Below are positions 1 through 7,894 of a DNA stretch of 64,000 nt, piece by piece. The position numbers were made by a program, and so were the translations under genes. The DNA is taken from NCBI RefSeq assembly GCF_021538895.1, contig NZ_JADDRL010000006.1, forward strand, positions 89,263-153,262, in the 5' to 3' direction. Positions within the stretch are counted from its first letter, which is position 1. The number at the start of each line of letters is the position of its first letter. Source of the DNA: Streptomyces olivochromogenes. Its GTDB lineage: Bacteria; Actinomycetota; Actinomycetes; Streptomycetales; Streptomycetaceae. The notes below the pieces were generated by a model. It saw only the letters and a program-made list of their open reading frames with translations. It made no database searches and had not been told where the DNA came from.

Positions 1-606
1 GTCGGCTACGTCCTGGCGACCCGTGGTGAGGCGGGCATAGACACCCTGGAGCCCGCGAAGTGCGGCCCGGTGCGCGAGCGGGAGCAGCGGGCGAGCGCGG
101 CCGTCGTCGGCGTCTCGAAGGTGGAGTTCCTCGACCACCCCGACGGAGTCGTCGAGTACGGCACCGCGCTGCGCCGGGACATCGCCGCCGCGATCCGCCG
201 CCACCGCCCGGAACTGGTCATCACCCTGAACCACCGGGACACCTGGGGCGGGGTCGCCTGGAACACCCCCGACCACGTCGCCGTCGGCCGCGCCACCCTC
301 GACGCGGCGGCGGACGCCGGGAACCGCTGGATCTTCCCCGAACTCACCGAGCAGGGGCTGGAACCCTTCAGCGGCGTCCGCTGGGTGGCGGTCGCCGGCT
401 CCGATACCCCGACCCACGCGGTCGACGCGACGCCCGGTCTGGAGCGCGCGGTGCGCTCCCTCCTCGAACACCGCACCTACATCGAGGCGCTGACCGACGA
501 GGATCCCGAGGCGTACGTCCGCCGCTTCCTGGTCACGCACGCCACGACCGCCGGTGAACGCTTCGGCGGGACGCCCGCGGTGACCTTCGAACTCTTCGGC
601 AGGTAA
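1..606 (+). CDS. PIG-L family deacetylase (5' end missing)
   Basis: The frame is open from the first base, so the N-terminus lies outside the window; 201 residues remain. The visible start reads ...ATRGEAGID, the conserved loop that follows the AHPDD metal motif in PIG-L (LmbE-like) N-acetylglucosamine deacetylases; the AHPDD itself is cut off. The later PDHVAVGRATLDAA segment matches the family's second metal-binding region (H of the HxxV motif). These are zinc enzymes that deacetylate GlcNAc-type substrates such as mycothiol or glycolipid intermediates; the substrate here is unknown. The stop lies 5 nt before the sigma-factor gene, so the two are probably cotranscribed. Confidence 0.85.
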   Translation, partial: VGYVLATRGEAGIDTLEPAKCGPVREREQRASAAVVGVSKVEFLDHPDGVVEYGTALRRDIAAAIRRHRPELVITLNHRDTWGGVAWNTPDHVAVGRATLDAAADAGNRWIFPELTEQGLEPFSGVRWVAVAGSDTPTHAVDATPGLERAVRSLLEHRTYIEALTDEDPEAYVRRFLVTHATTAGERFGGTPAVTFELFGR

Positions 607-611
607 CACCC

Positions 612-1505
612 ATGACCAACCCGGACATCCTCGCGGACCGTTTCGAGGAGCACCGCGGACATCTGCGCGCGGTGGCCTACCGCATGCTCGGCTCCCTCGC
701 CGAGGCGGACGACGCCGTGCAGGAGGCCTGGCTGAAGCTGAGCCGTACCGACGCGGACGAGATCCAGAACCTCGGCGGCTGGCTGACCACCGCGGTGGGG
801 CGGGTCTGCCTCGACATGCTGCGCTCGCGCACCGCGCGCCGCGAGGAGCCGATGGACGACACGTTCGTCCCGGACCCGGTGGTCCGGCCCCTGTCGCGGA
901 TCGACCCCGAACAGGAGGTCCTCGAAGCCGACTCGGTCGGTCTGGCCCTGCTCGTGGTGCTGGAGACGCTGGAGCCCGCGGAGCGGCTGGCGTTCGTCCT
1001 GCACGACCTGTTCGCCGTGCCCTTCGACGACATCGCCCCGATCGTGGAACGCACCTCGGCCGCCACCCGGCAGCTGGCCAGCCGCGCCCGCCGCCGGGTG
1101 CAGGGGGCCACCCCGTCCGCCGACCGCGACCTGGGCCGCCAGCGCGAGGTGGTCGACGCCTTCCTGGCCGCCTCCCGTGGCGGCGACTTCGAGGCACTGG
1201 TCGCCCTGCTCCACCCGGACGTCGTGCTGCGCGCCGACGCGGGCGCCCTGGTGCGCGGGGCGGCCGCGTCCAAGCTCGTGCACGGGGCCAAGGCGGTGGC
1301 CGAACAGGCCGCCATGTTCGCGCAGTTCGCGGGTTCCGCGCGGCTCGTCCTGGTCAACGACTCGATCGGCCTGATCACCGCCCCCGACGACCGGCCCCTG
1401 TCGGTCACCGCCGTCACGGTCGCCGACGGAAGGATCACCGGGATGTACATCCTGGCCGACCCCGAGCGCCTGGCCCGCCTCGAACTACCCGCCCTGGAGC
1501 ACTGA
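612..1505 (+). CDS. ECF sigma factor with C-terminal SnoaL-like domain (SigJ/ECF41 type)
   Basis: 297 residues. Sigma region 2 lies at about residues 8-75 (AYRMLGSLAEADDAVQEAW is typical) and region 4 at about 115-165. A SnoaL-like extension fills about 175-295 (VVDAFLAASRGGDFEALVALLHPDVVL). In ECF41/SigJ factors this extension, rather than a separate anti-sigma factor, tunes activity. The DGGGR motif expected in the extension reads DAGA here (residues around 210), a weakened match. No carboxymuconolactone decarboxylase or oxidoreductase gene, the usual ECF41 partner, is adjacent; the partner here is a PIG-L deacetylase 5 nt upstream. ATG is used; no strong Shine-Dalgarno is visible, which suggests coupling to the upstream gene. 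Confidence 0.88.
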   Translation: MTNPDILADRFEEHRGHLRAVAYRMLGSLAEADDAVQEAWLKLSRTDADEIQNLGGWLTTAVGRVCLDMLRSRTARREEPMDDTFVPDPVVRPLSRIDPEQEVLEADSVGLALLVVLETLEPAERLAFVLHDLFAVPFDDIAPIVERTSAATRQLASRARRRVQGATPSADRDLGRQREVVDAFLAASRGGDFEALVALLHPDVVLRADAGALVRGAAASKLVHGAKAVAEQAAMFAQFAGSARLVLVNDSIGLITAPDDRPLSVTAVTVADGRITGMYILADPERLARLELPALEH

Positions 1506-1586
1506 CACCGGCCGCTCGTGGGTGGGGTCCCCGTTGAGGTCGCACGGGAAGTCGAGAGGGTTCCGCAGGTCAGTAGGCTGGACGGC

Positions 1587-2417
1587 ATGCCAGATCAGAT
1601 AGCCGGCCGGCCGGAACTGCGGGGTGACTGCGCGAACTGCTTCGGGCTGTGCTGCGTCGCCCTGCCCTTCGCCGCCTCTGCCGACTTCGCGCTCGACAAG
1701 CCCGCCGGAAAGCCCTGCCCCAACCTCCAGGGCGACCACCGCTGCGGCATCCACGCCGAGCTACGGCAGAAAGGGTTCACCGGCTGCACGGTCTACGACT
1801 GCTTCGGCGCCGGGCAGAAGGTCTCCCAGGTCATCTTCGAGGGGCGGGACTGGCGCACCGGCTCCGCGGAGCACGCGCGGCGCGTGTTCGAGGTGTTCCC
1901 GGTGGTACGACAGCTCCACGAACTGCTCTGGTACCTCACCGAGTCGCTCGGCCTGCCCGCCGCCCGCCCGGTCCACGCAGACCTGCGCGCCGCGGCGGAG
2001 AAGACGGAACGGCTCACCCGGCAGACCCCGCAGGAACTGGCCGCGCTGGACGTGGCCGCCCACCGTCAGGAGGTCAACGTCCTTCTGCTGCGCACCAGCG
2101 AGCTGGCGCGGGCCGGGGTGCGGGGGAAGAGGAAGGACCGCCGCGGCGCCGATCTCATGGGCGCCCGCCTCCGGGGTGCCGACCTGCGGGGTGTCAGCCT
2201 GCGCGGCGCCTATCTCATCGCGGCCGACCTGACCGGGGCGGATCTGCGCGGCGCGGATCTGATCGGCGCCGACCTGCGCGACGCCGACCTCACCGACGCG
2301 GACCTGACCGGCGCGTTCTTCCTGACCCAGCCGCAGCTCGCCGCGGCCCGGGGCAGCGACGGCACCCGGCTGCCGGACTCAGTCACCCGCCCCGTGCACT
2401 GGGCAGCGCGGCGCTGA
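1587..2417 (+). CDS. YkgJ-like cysteine-cluster protein fused to pentapeptide repeats
   Basis: 276 residues from the ATG at MPDQIAG; an upstream in-frame start at 1518 would add 23 residues of non-conserved sequence. Eight cysteines sit in the first 72 residues: C15xxC18xxxC22C23, then C44-P, C53, C67 and C72. This spacing resembles YkgJ/UPF0153 proteins, which are thought to bind zinc or an iron-sulfur cluster. Residues about 185-250 are pentapeptide repeats of the A(D/N)LxG type (GADLRG, GADLIG, DADLTD), which fold as a right-handed quadrilateral beta-helix. The function is unknown. The 3' end overlaps the convergent P450 gene by 39 nt. Confidence 0.8.
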   Translation: MPDQIAGRPELRGDCANCFGLCCVALPFAASADFALDKPAGKPCPNLQGDHRCGIHAELRQKGFTGCTVYDCFGAGQKVSQVIFEGRDWRTGSAEHARRVFEVFPVVRQLHELLWYLTESLGLPAARPVHADLRAAAEKTERLTRQTPQELAALDVAAHRQEVNVLLLRTSELARAGVRGKRKDRRGADLMGARLRGADLRGVSLRGAYLIAADLTGADLRGADLIGADLRDADLTDADLTGAFFLTQPQLAAARGSDGTRLPDSVTRPVHWAARR

Positions 2418-3938
2418 GGCGGGGGCGTCCGGCACGGTGACCGGAGCGCCGGAGTCGGCGGCTGCAGCCGGCGTCGGCGCGGTCCGCCGGTCCAGGTGCA
2501 GACGCAGCCCCTCCGGCATCAGCGTCAGCCGCTCGGTCACCCGCAACCGGTAACCGGGATCGGCCCGCAGCTCGTAGCGCCGCAGCAGCAGACCCAGCAC
2601 CAGCGTCGCCTCGTGCAGCGCGAACTGCCGGCCGATGCAGGCCCTGGCCCCCGTACCGAACGGCTTGAAGGTGTGCGGGGCGCGCCCTCGTACGGCCTTG
2701 GCGTCGAACCGGTCCGGATCGAACCGCTCGGCGTCCGCGCCCCACACCTCGGGGTCGCGGTGCAGCATCGGCGTCAGCACCAGCGTCCACGCGCCACGCC
2801 GCATCGGGTGTTCCCCGGCCAGCACCGTGTCCTGCCGTGCCTCGCGGGCGAAGGCGGGCGCGGTCGGCCACAGCCGCAGCGACTCGTCCAGCACCCGGCG
2901 CACATAGCGCAGTTTGGCGACCTGGTCGTAGTCCGGCTCCGGTGTGTCGCCCCAGACCCGGTCCACCTCCGCGCGGGCCCGCGCCGCCGTCTCCGGGTGC
3001 TGGGACAGATAGTGCAGCGCGAAGGACAGCGCGCCGGAGGTGGTCTCGTGTCCGGCGACCAGGAAGGTGATCACCTGGCGCCGGACGTTCTCCGGCGACA
3101 GCCGCTCCCCGGTCTCGGGATGGGCCGTCTCCAGCATCCGGTCGAGCAGGTCCCCCTCCCCGCCGCCAAAGTGGCGCCGGGCGCGCACGAGGTCGTCGAC
3201 CGTGCGGTTGAGGTGGGCGATGTCGGCGTCGTTGCGCCGCGAGGCCCGGCGCAGCAGCAGCGGGGCCAGCGGCGCGGGCACGGTGTTGAGGCGCTGCGCG
3301 TAGGTGAGGGTGCCCACCATCGCGGTCACGAAGGGATGCAGCCGATCCCGCTCGAACGACCCGAAGTCGTGCCCGAACCCGGTACGGGCGATCGTCTCCA
3401 GGGTCAGCTTGGTCATGTCGCCCGGCACGTCCACGGCACGCCCGGCCGCCAGCTGCCGGTCCCAGTGATCGGTCAGCCGCCCGGCCACGGCCAGCATCAT
3501 CGGGTGGTAGCCGGCCATGGCGTCGCGGCTGAAGGCCGGGGCCAGGACGTCGTGCGCCAGCTGCCAGTTGGGCTCGTGGTTGTACGCCGTGAACAGCCCG
3601 TCCCCGGCGACCGGGCGGAGGTTGGCGATCCCGAGACCGACGTGCTTGGCGAACCGGGACTCGTCGGCCAGGTCGGCCGCGAGCCGGGCGCCCCACACGA
3701 ACACGAACTCGTTCCCGAACGCCTTGCGCCGGAAGACGGGGCCGAGCATGCGGGCGAAGCGCAGCGAGTCCTGCACGGGCGTGCGCCGGTCGACGCCCAG
3801 CACGTCGCCGAGCAGGGGGATCCGGTGCGGCGGATGCGGGATGCGGTGCAGTTCGGGCCAGCCCCGCTCGGCGCTGCGGAAGCCCCTGGGCAGCTCGTCG
3901 CCGCCGGCCCCCGTGGTCTCCGTCGACGTCTCCGCCAT
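2379..3938 (-). CDS. Cytochrome P450, CYP102B-like, stand-alone heme domain
   Basis: 519 residues. The I-helix oxygen-binding motif is LVAGHETTSGA, the K-helix ExxR is ESLR, and the heme ligand loop is FGTGARACIGRQ with Cys at about residue 434. The N-terminal half (NHEPNWQLAHDVLAPAF, MAGYHPMM) closely follows the heme domain of the fatty-acid hydroxylase P450 BM3 (CYP102A1). It lacks the fused FAD/FMN reductase, as does CYP102B1 of S. coelicolor, so electrons must come from separate redox partners. A fatty-acid-type substrate is inferred from the family. The C-terminal tail of about 35 residues is Ala/Pro-rich and ends with a CPVHG motif. The gene diverges from a TetR gene, an arrangement like that of Bacillus CYP102 enzymes and their TetR repressors. 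Confidence 0.9.
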   Translation of the reverse strand: MAETSTETTGAGGDELPRGFRSAERGWPELHRIPHPPHRIPLLGDVLGVDRRTPVQDSLRFARMLGPVFRRKAFGNEFVFVWGARLAADLADESRFAKHVGLGIANLRPVAGDGLFTAYNHEPNWQLAHDVLAPAFSRDAMAGYHPMMLAVAGRLTDHWDRQLAAGRAVDVPGDMTKLTLETIARTGFGHDFGSFERDRLHPFVTAMVGTLTYAQRLNTVPAPLAPLLLRRASRRNDADIAHLNRTVDDLVRARRHFGGGEGDLLDRMLETAHPETGERLSPENVRRQVITFLVAGHETTSGALSFALHYLSQHPETAARARAEVDRVWGDTPEPDYDQVAKLRYVRRVLDESLRLWPTAPAFAREARQDTVLAGEHPMRRGAWTLVLTPMLHRDPEVWGADAERFDPDRFDAKAVRGRAPHTFKPFGTGARACIGRQFALHEATLVLGLLLRRYELRADPGYRLRVTERLTLMPEGLRLHLDRRTAPTPAAAADSGAPVTVPDAPASAPRCPVHGAGD

Positions 3939-3986
3939 GACGCGATCTCCCTTGATGCACCGGCAGGTCTGAGCGTGTTGTACGTG

Positions 3987-4025
3987 GGTTCAATAACGCG
4001 CTCAGTCTGGTCCCGTTGTTGAACC
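3987..4025. promoter_or_regulatory. Imperfect inverted repeat, probable TetR operator between P450 and tetR
   Basis: GGTTCAATAACG at 3987-3998 and CGTTGTTGAACC at 4014-4025 are inverted copies (11 of 12 match) separated by 15 bp. They lie in the 108-bp gap between the divergent P450 and TetR genes, where one regulator dimer could control both. That the adjacent TetR binds here is inferred from position and symmetry. Confidence 0.55.
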
Positions 4026-4046
4026 GGCGTCAAGTAAAGTGCCGAC

Positions 4047-4652
4047 ATGGCCGCGAAACCGGGCGAGCGCACCCGCCGCAGACTCAGTACGCAGGAGCGC
4101 CGGGAGCAGCTTCTGTCGGTCGGGGCCAAGCTGTTCTCGGAGAGTCCGTACGACGACGTGTGGATCGAGCAGGTGGCCGAGATCGCCGGAGTCTCCCGAG
4201 GGCTGCTGTACCACTACTTCCCGACGAAACGGGACTTCTTCGCGGCGGTCGTCGAGCAGGAGAGCGAGCGGATGCTCCGGATGACGGCGGCCGTGCCCGG
4301 CGTACCGGTCCGCGAGCAGCTCGCCGCCGGCCTCGACACCTATCTGGCGCACGTCCGCGCCCACGCCCACGGCTATCGCGCCTTCCACCGCGCCGACGCG
4401 GCGGGCGACCAGGTCGTGCGCCGCGTCTACCAGCGCGCCCTGGCCACCCAGGAGCAGCAGATCCTGGCCGCCCTGGCCGCGGACCCGGAGTTCGGCCCCG
4501 CGCTGGAGAGCCGCCCCGAGGTACGACTCGCGGTCCGGGGCTGGCTGGCCTTCACCACCGCCGTGTGCCTGGAGTGGCTGCGCGACTCGGACCTGACGCT
4601 GGAGCAGGTCCGGGATCTGTGCGCGCGGGCCCTGCTGGGAGTGATCTCCTGA
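4047..4652 (+). CDS. TetR/AcrR family regulator divergent from CYP102B-like P450
   Basis: 201 residues. The N-terminal helix-turn-helix (about residues 20-65) contains the typical VAEIAGVSRGLLYHYFPTK signature. The C-terminal ligand domain is alpha-helical and unassigned. It is transcribed away from the CYP102B-like gene, with an inverted repeat in the shared promoter region. By analogy with fatty-acid-responsive TetR repressors of CYP102 genes in Bacillus, it probably represses the P450 and itself until a lipid-like ligand is bound. The ligand is inference only. Confidence 0.9.
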   Translation: MAAKPGERTRRRLSTQERREQLLSVGAKLFSESPYDDVWIEQVAEIAGVSRGLLYHYFPTKRDFFAAVVEQESERMLRMTAAVPGVPVREQLAAGLDTYLAHVRAHAHGYRAFHRADAAGDQVVRRVYQRALATQEQQILAALAADPEFGPALESRPEVRLAVRGWLAFTTAVCLEWLRDSDLTLEQVRDLCARALLGVIS

Positions 4653-4695
4653 GCGGCACGCTCACCCCGCCCCTGACGCGCGACCCGCCCCGTGG

Positions 4696-4724
4696 TTGGC
4701 GCGCACCCCGATCTTCGATAGGTT
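4696..4724 (+). promoter_or_regulatory. Putative promoter of the DUF2470 gene
   Basis: TTGGCG (4696-4701) and TAGGTT (4719-4724) are separated by 17 bp. The -10-like hexamer overlaps the left end of the iron box, so a bound iron repressor would block RNA polymerase. The leader would be only about 20 nt. Confidence 0.35.
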
Positions 4725-4741
4725 AGGTGAGGCTTACCTAA
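4723..4741. promoter_or_regulatory. Iron box (DmdR/IdeR operator)
   Basis: TTAGGTGAGGCTTACCTAA is a near-perfect match to the 19-bp palindromic iron box (TTAGGTTAGGCTCACCTAA) bound by the DtxR-family repressors DmdR/IdeR with Fe2+. Its last base overlaps the Shine-Dalgarno AAGGAGG (4740-4746) of the next gene, so repressor binding should exclude both polymerase and transcript formation. The gene is therefore expected to be induced by iron starvation. Confidence 0.88.
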
Positions 4742-4752
4742 GGAGGTTCGGG

Positions 4753-5478
4753 ATGGGTGACAGCCAGGACTGGGCTGCCGTGCCCGGGGTCGCGGAGCGC
4801 GCGCGGTCCGTGCTCGCCGCCGCGTGGTCGTGCACGGTGACCGCGGACGGCGGGCGGGAGGAGTTCGTCGGCGCGCACACCGTGACCGACGACGGCCGGG
4901 TGCTGCTGCGCGTGCCCGAGGACAGCGCGTTGCTCGCGGCGGCGATCTGCGCGCCACGCGGGGAGCCGTGCGCCGTGCTGGAGTTCGCCGACGTCGCGCC
5001 CGTTCCCGTGCGGCAGCGGATCCGCGCCCGGCTCTGGATCGCCGGCTGGTTCGCCGTCGAGGACGGCCTGCTCGCCTTCCGGGCCACCCGTGTCGTGCTG
5101 CGTCAGCCCTCCGGCGCCGAGCTCGTCGACCGCGACGAGTTCACCGCCGCCGCATCCGACCCGCTGGCCCTGGCCGAGGCCGGGCTGCTGACCCACCTCG
5201 CCGACGCCCACCCGGACGCCGTCGAGCGCCTCACCCGCCTGGTCGACCCCGACAGCCTGCACGCGGTGACCCGCGTCCAGCCCCTGGCGGTGGACCGGCA
5301 CGGACTGACGCTGCGCATCGAGCGCGCCCGTGCCCACGGCGACGTACGCCTGCCCTTCCACACGCCGGCCGACACCGTCGCGCAGCTCACCGAGCGCATG
5401 CACGTCCTGCTGACCCAGGCGAGCGCCGCCGGCTGCCCCCGGGCGCTACAGCGGCAGCGCGCAGACGGCGACCGGTGA
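4753..5478 (+). CDS. DUF2470 domain protein under iron-box control
   Basis: 241 residues from the ATG preceded by AAGGAGG six bases upstream; the earlier in-frame ATG at 4696 would translate the iron box and is rejected. The architecture is a split-barrel-like N-terminal half (residues about 10-140, with WIAGWFAVEDG) followed by a DUF2470 C-terminal domain (about 155-235, with DAHPDAVERL). This arrangement is shared with HugZ-type heme-iron utilisation proteins and plant chloroplast homologues that bind heme-pathway factors. Iron control supports a role in heme or iron homeostasis. The catalytic reaction is unknown. The 3' end overlaps the convergent lactonase gene by 33 nt. Confidence 0.82.
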   Translation: MGDSQDWAAVPGVAERARSVLAAAWSCTVTADGGREEFVGAHTVTDDGRVLLRVPEDSALLAAAICAPRGEPCAVLEFADVAPVPVRQRIRARLWIAGWFAVEDGLLAFRATRVVLRQPSGAELVDRDEFTAAASDPLALAEAGLLTHLADAHPDAVERLTRLVDPDSLHAVTRVQPLAVDRHGLTLRIERARAHGDVRLPFHTPADTVAQLTERMHVLLTQASAAGCPRALQRQRADGDR

Positions 5479-6669
5479 GGCGAACGGCTTGCCCGCGAGC
5501 CGCAGTTCACCGGTGCCGGCGTCCACCTGGAAGACGCTGACCGTGCCGGAACGCTGGTTCGCCGCGAACAGCAGCCGCCCGTCGGGCGAGAAGGCGATCT
5601 GCCGCGGGAAGTCCCCGGCCACCGGCACGGTGTCGAGCAGCCGCAGCCGGGCGCCGTCCGCCTCGACGGCGTAGCGCGTGAGGCTGTTGTGGCCGCGGTT
5701 GGCGAGATAGGCGTACGAGCCGTTCGCGGTCACCAGGATCTGGGCCGGGTAACTGGTGCCCGAGCCGGTGCCCGTGGACTGCGGCTCGCCCACCGTCAGC
5801 CGGCCCGTCGACGGGGCGTAGGCGCAGACCGCGACCGTGTTGTCGACCTCGTTGGCCAGGTAGGCGTACCGGCCGCCCGGGTGGAAGGTGAGGTGCCGCG
5901 GTCCCGCCCCCGGCCGGGTCGCGGCCCGGGCGACCTCGGCGAGCGTGCCCTTCGCCGGGTCGAGGCGGTAGGTGTAGACGGTGTCGGTGCCCAGGTCGAC
6001 GGCGAGGACGTGACCGGCGTCCGGGCCGGTGACGAACTGATGTGCGTGCGGGCCCTGTTGGCCCGGACCGGGCGGCGGACTGGAGTGCGTGACCAGGTCC
6101 GTGCGCTCCCCGAGGGCGCCCGCGGCGTCGATCGGGTGCACGGCCACGCTGCCGGACCCGTAGTTGGCGCTGAGCAGCCAGCGCCCGGTGGGATGGACCG
6201 ACAGATGGCAGGGGCCGGCGCCGCCGGTGCTCCGGGTGCCGAGGATCCGCCGGTCGGCCAGGCGGACGGCGGTCACCCCGCCGTCCGCGCGCTCGTCCAC
6301 CGCGTACAGCGTGCGGCCGTCCGGATGCACGGCGAGATACGACGGGTCGGCCACGCCCTTGAGCGTTCCCGCGCCGGTGATCCGGCCCGTCGCCGGGTCG
6401 TACGTGGCCAGGCCGATGCCGGTGCCACCGCCCTCGGCGGAGGTGTACGTGCCCAGGTAGAGAGGGCGGGGACGGGAGGCCCCGGTCGGGGCCTGGGTCT
6501 TCGCGGCCGCCTCGGGCCGGGGCTCGCGCCGACGCCCGGCCGGTGGTTCCGGTTCGCCGAGCGGCGCCGCCGGGGCCGGCACCGTCAGCAGGGCGACGGT
6601 TCCGGCCAGGGCTCCGACGAAGCGGCGCCTGCTCACACCGCCGCGCCCCGCGTCCGTACCACTGTCCAT
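5446..6669 (-). CDS. Secreted seven-bladed beta-propeller lactonase family protein
   Basis: 407 residues. The N-terminus carries a twin-arginine signal (SRRRFVGALAGTVALLTVPAPAAP), indicating Tat export. The rest is a 6-phosphogluconolactonase (Pgl)-type propeller: GTYTSAEGGGTGIGLATYD begins blade 1, followed by GDPSYLAVHPDG, CHLSVHPTGRWLLSANYGSG and RHLTFHPGGRYAYLANE. Cytosolic family members hydrolyse 6-phosphogluconolactone, but the Tat leader places this one outside the cell, where the substrate is more likely another lactone or the protein is a binding module. The gene is monocistronic on this strand. Confidence 0.85.
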   Translation of the reverse strand: MDSGTDAGRGGVSRRRFVGALAGTVALLTVPAPAAPLGEPEPPAGRRREPRPEAAAKTQAPTGASRPRPLYLGTYTSAEGGGTGIGLATYDPATGRITGAGTLKGVADPSYLAVHPDGRTLYAVDERADGGVTAVRLADRRILGTRSTGGAGPCHLSVHPTGRWLLSANYGSGSVAVHPIDAAGALGERTDLVTHSSPPPGPGQQGPHAHQFVTGPDAGHVLAVDLGTDTVYTYRLDPAKGTLAEVARAATRPGAGPRHLTFHPGGRYAYLANEVDNTVAVCAYAPSTGRLTVGEPQSTGTGSGTSYPAQILVTANGSYAYLANRGHNSLTRYAVEADGARLRLLDTVPVAGDFPRQIAFSPDGRLLFAANQRSGTVSVFQVDAGTGELRLAGKPFASPVAVCALPL

Positions 6670-6796
6670 GCCCGCACCTCAGGTCGTCGGCTGCCTCGGT
6701 TCGTGACAGCCACCATGACGTGGACCCACCGATGGAGGCAAGAACGGCAATGAGCGTTGCGCAGAGCGCAATCGGCGGGGCGCGGGCCGGCCGGGT

Positions 6797-7849
6797 CTAC
6801 CAGTCACCGTCCTCGACCGGCTTGCCCGGGGCGTCCTTCAGCGGCTTCACCTGCCCGGGAGAGGGTTCCTGCCAGGGTTCCAGGTCGTCCCCGAGCCAGT
6901 CGCCGACCGGCTTGACCGCCCCGAGGGTGTCGGTGGGGGCCAGGTCCTCGGCGTCCTGGTCGTAGTAGTCGTACCAGGGCAGACCCGCCCGGGTGTACGC
7001 CGCCCGGTCCACCGGCGACGGCGGCGGCTCCTCGCCCGTGATGCGCCGCCACTCCGGAGGCGTCACCAGGTGCACGAACACCCGCCCGGCCGGCTCCTCG
7101 GCCCAGTCCTTCAGCCGCCGGTCGTCGCGGTAGACCTCCTGGCGCATCGAACCGCCGACGCCGAGCCCCATCGCCGCGGACATCGCCCGCCGCGCCGGGG
7201 CCGCGGGCATCGGGGCCGCTCCCGGAGCCATGGGCGCCGCCGCCGGGGCCATGGCCGGGAGCGCGGCCCCGAACCCCCCGGCCGACCGCGTCCGCTCCCG
7301 CTGGGCCTCCTGCTCCCGGCGCCAGGCGGCCAGCGGCTCGTCGCGCAGCGGGAACGACTGGAGCTGTACGCCGCCCCACACCTCCTCGCCCGTGACCTGC
7401 CCCTCCACCGTGGCGCCCAGCCCCAGCGGCACGGCCACGAACTGGCGGACCGTGCCCTTGCCCGAGTTGATGCCGTCGAGCCAGGGCTGCCGGGGCAGTA
7501 CGACGTAGTTCTGCGGCTTGTGGGACAGCCGGCCGGTCCAGCGCTTGCCGGAGACCGCGCACACCTTGCCCACCCCGACCTGTAGGGCGGCCGGTTCCGT
7601 GGTGCCCGCGAAGCTCAGCCACATCGCCTCGCGCAGATACACCGGCAGCAGCACGCCGCCGCGCGCCCGCCACTCGTCGGGGACGGTGTCCGGGTAGTCC
7701 GCCACCCGCCGGACCGGGAACTCGCCCAGACCCGGCGGCAGCGCGTGCGTGCCCGTCTCGGGCAGCCGCAGCGTGCGCACGAACCGCACCACCACCCCGC
7801 CCGGCAGTCGCAGCGTGTTCCCGTCGATCCGTACGGCCGTGTCGGTCAT
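6797..7849 (-). CDS. Conserved hypothetical protein
   Basis: 350 residues, no signal peptide or membrane helix. No family was recognised. The N-terminal two thirds (from RIDGNTLRLPGG to LRDEPLAAWRREQEAQ) looks like a globular beta-rich domain. It is followed by a low-complexity Ala/Pro/Met stretch at about residues 195-235 (MAPAAAPMAPGAAP) and a second globular part (RRLKDWAEEPAGRVFVHLVTPPEW). The linker implies a two-domain protein. It lies 45 bp downstream of the FUSC exporter gene in the same direction and may share its transcript. Confidence 0.75.
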   Translation of the reverse strand: MTDTAVRIDGNTLRLPGGVVVRFVRTLRLPETGTHALPPGLGEFPVRRVADYPDTVPDEWRARGGVLLPVYLREAMWLSFAGTTEPAALQVGVGKVCAVSGKRWTGRLSHKPQNYVVLPRQPWLDGINSGKGTVRQFVAVPLGLGATVEGQVTGEEVWGGVQLQSFPLRDEPLAAWRREQEAQRERTRSAGGFGAALPAMAPAAAPMAPGAAPMPAAPARRAMSAAMGLGVGGSMRQEVYRDDRRLKDWAEEPAGRVFVHLVTPPEWRRITGEEPPPSPVDRAAYTRAGLPWYDYYDQDAEDLAPTDTLGAVKPVGDWLGDDLEPWQEPSPGQVKPLKDAPGKPVEDGDW

Positions 7850-7894
7850 CCGCCCGCTCCCTTCCGTCCCGGGGCCGTGCCTACCGGTCCCCCC

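Noticed and set aside
2496..4022. Long reading frame antisense to the CYP102B-like gene
   Set aside because: Low-complexity Arg/Gly/Pro/His-rich translation with no motif; shadow of the P450 gene.
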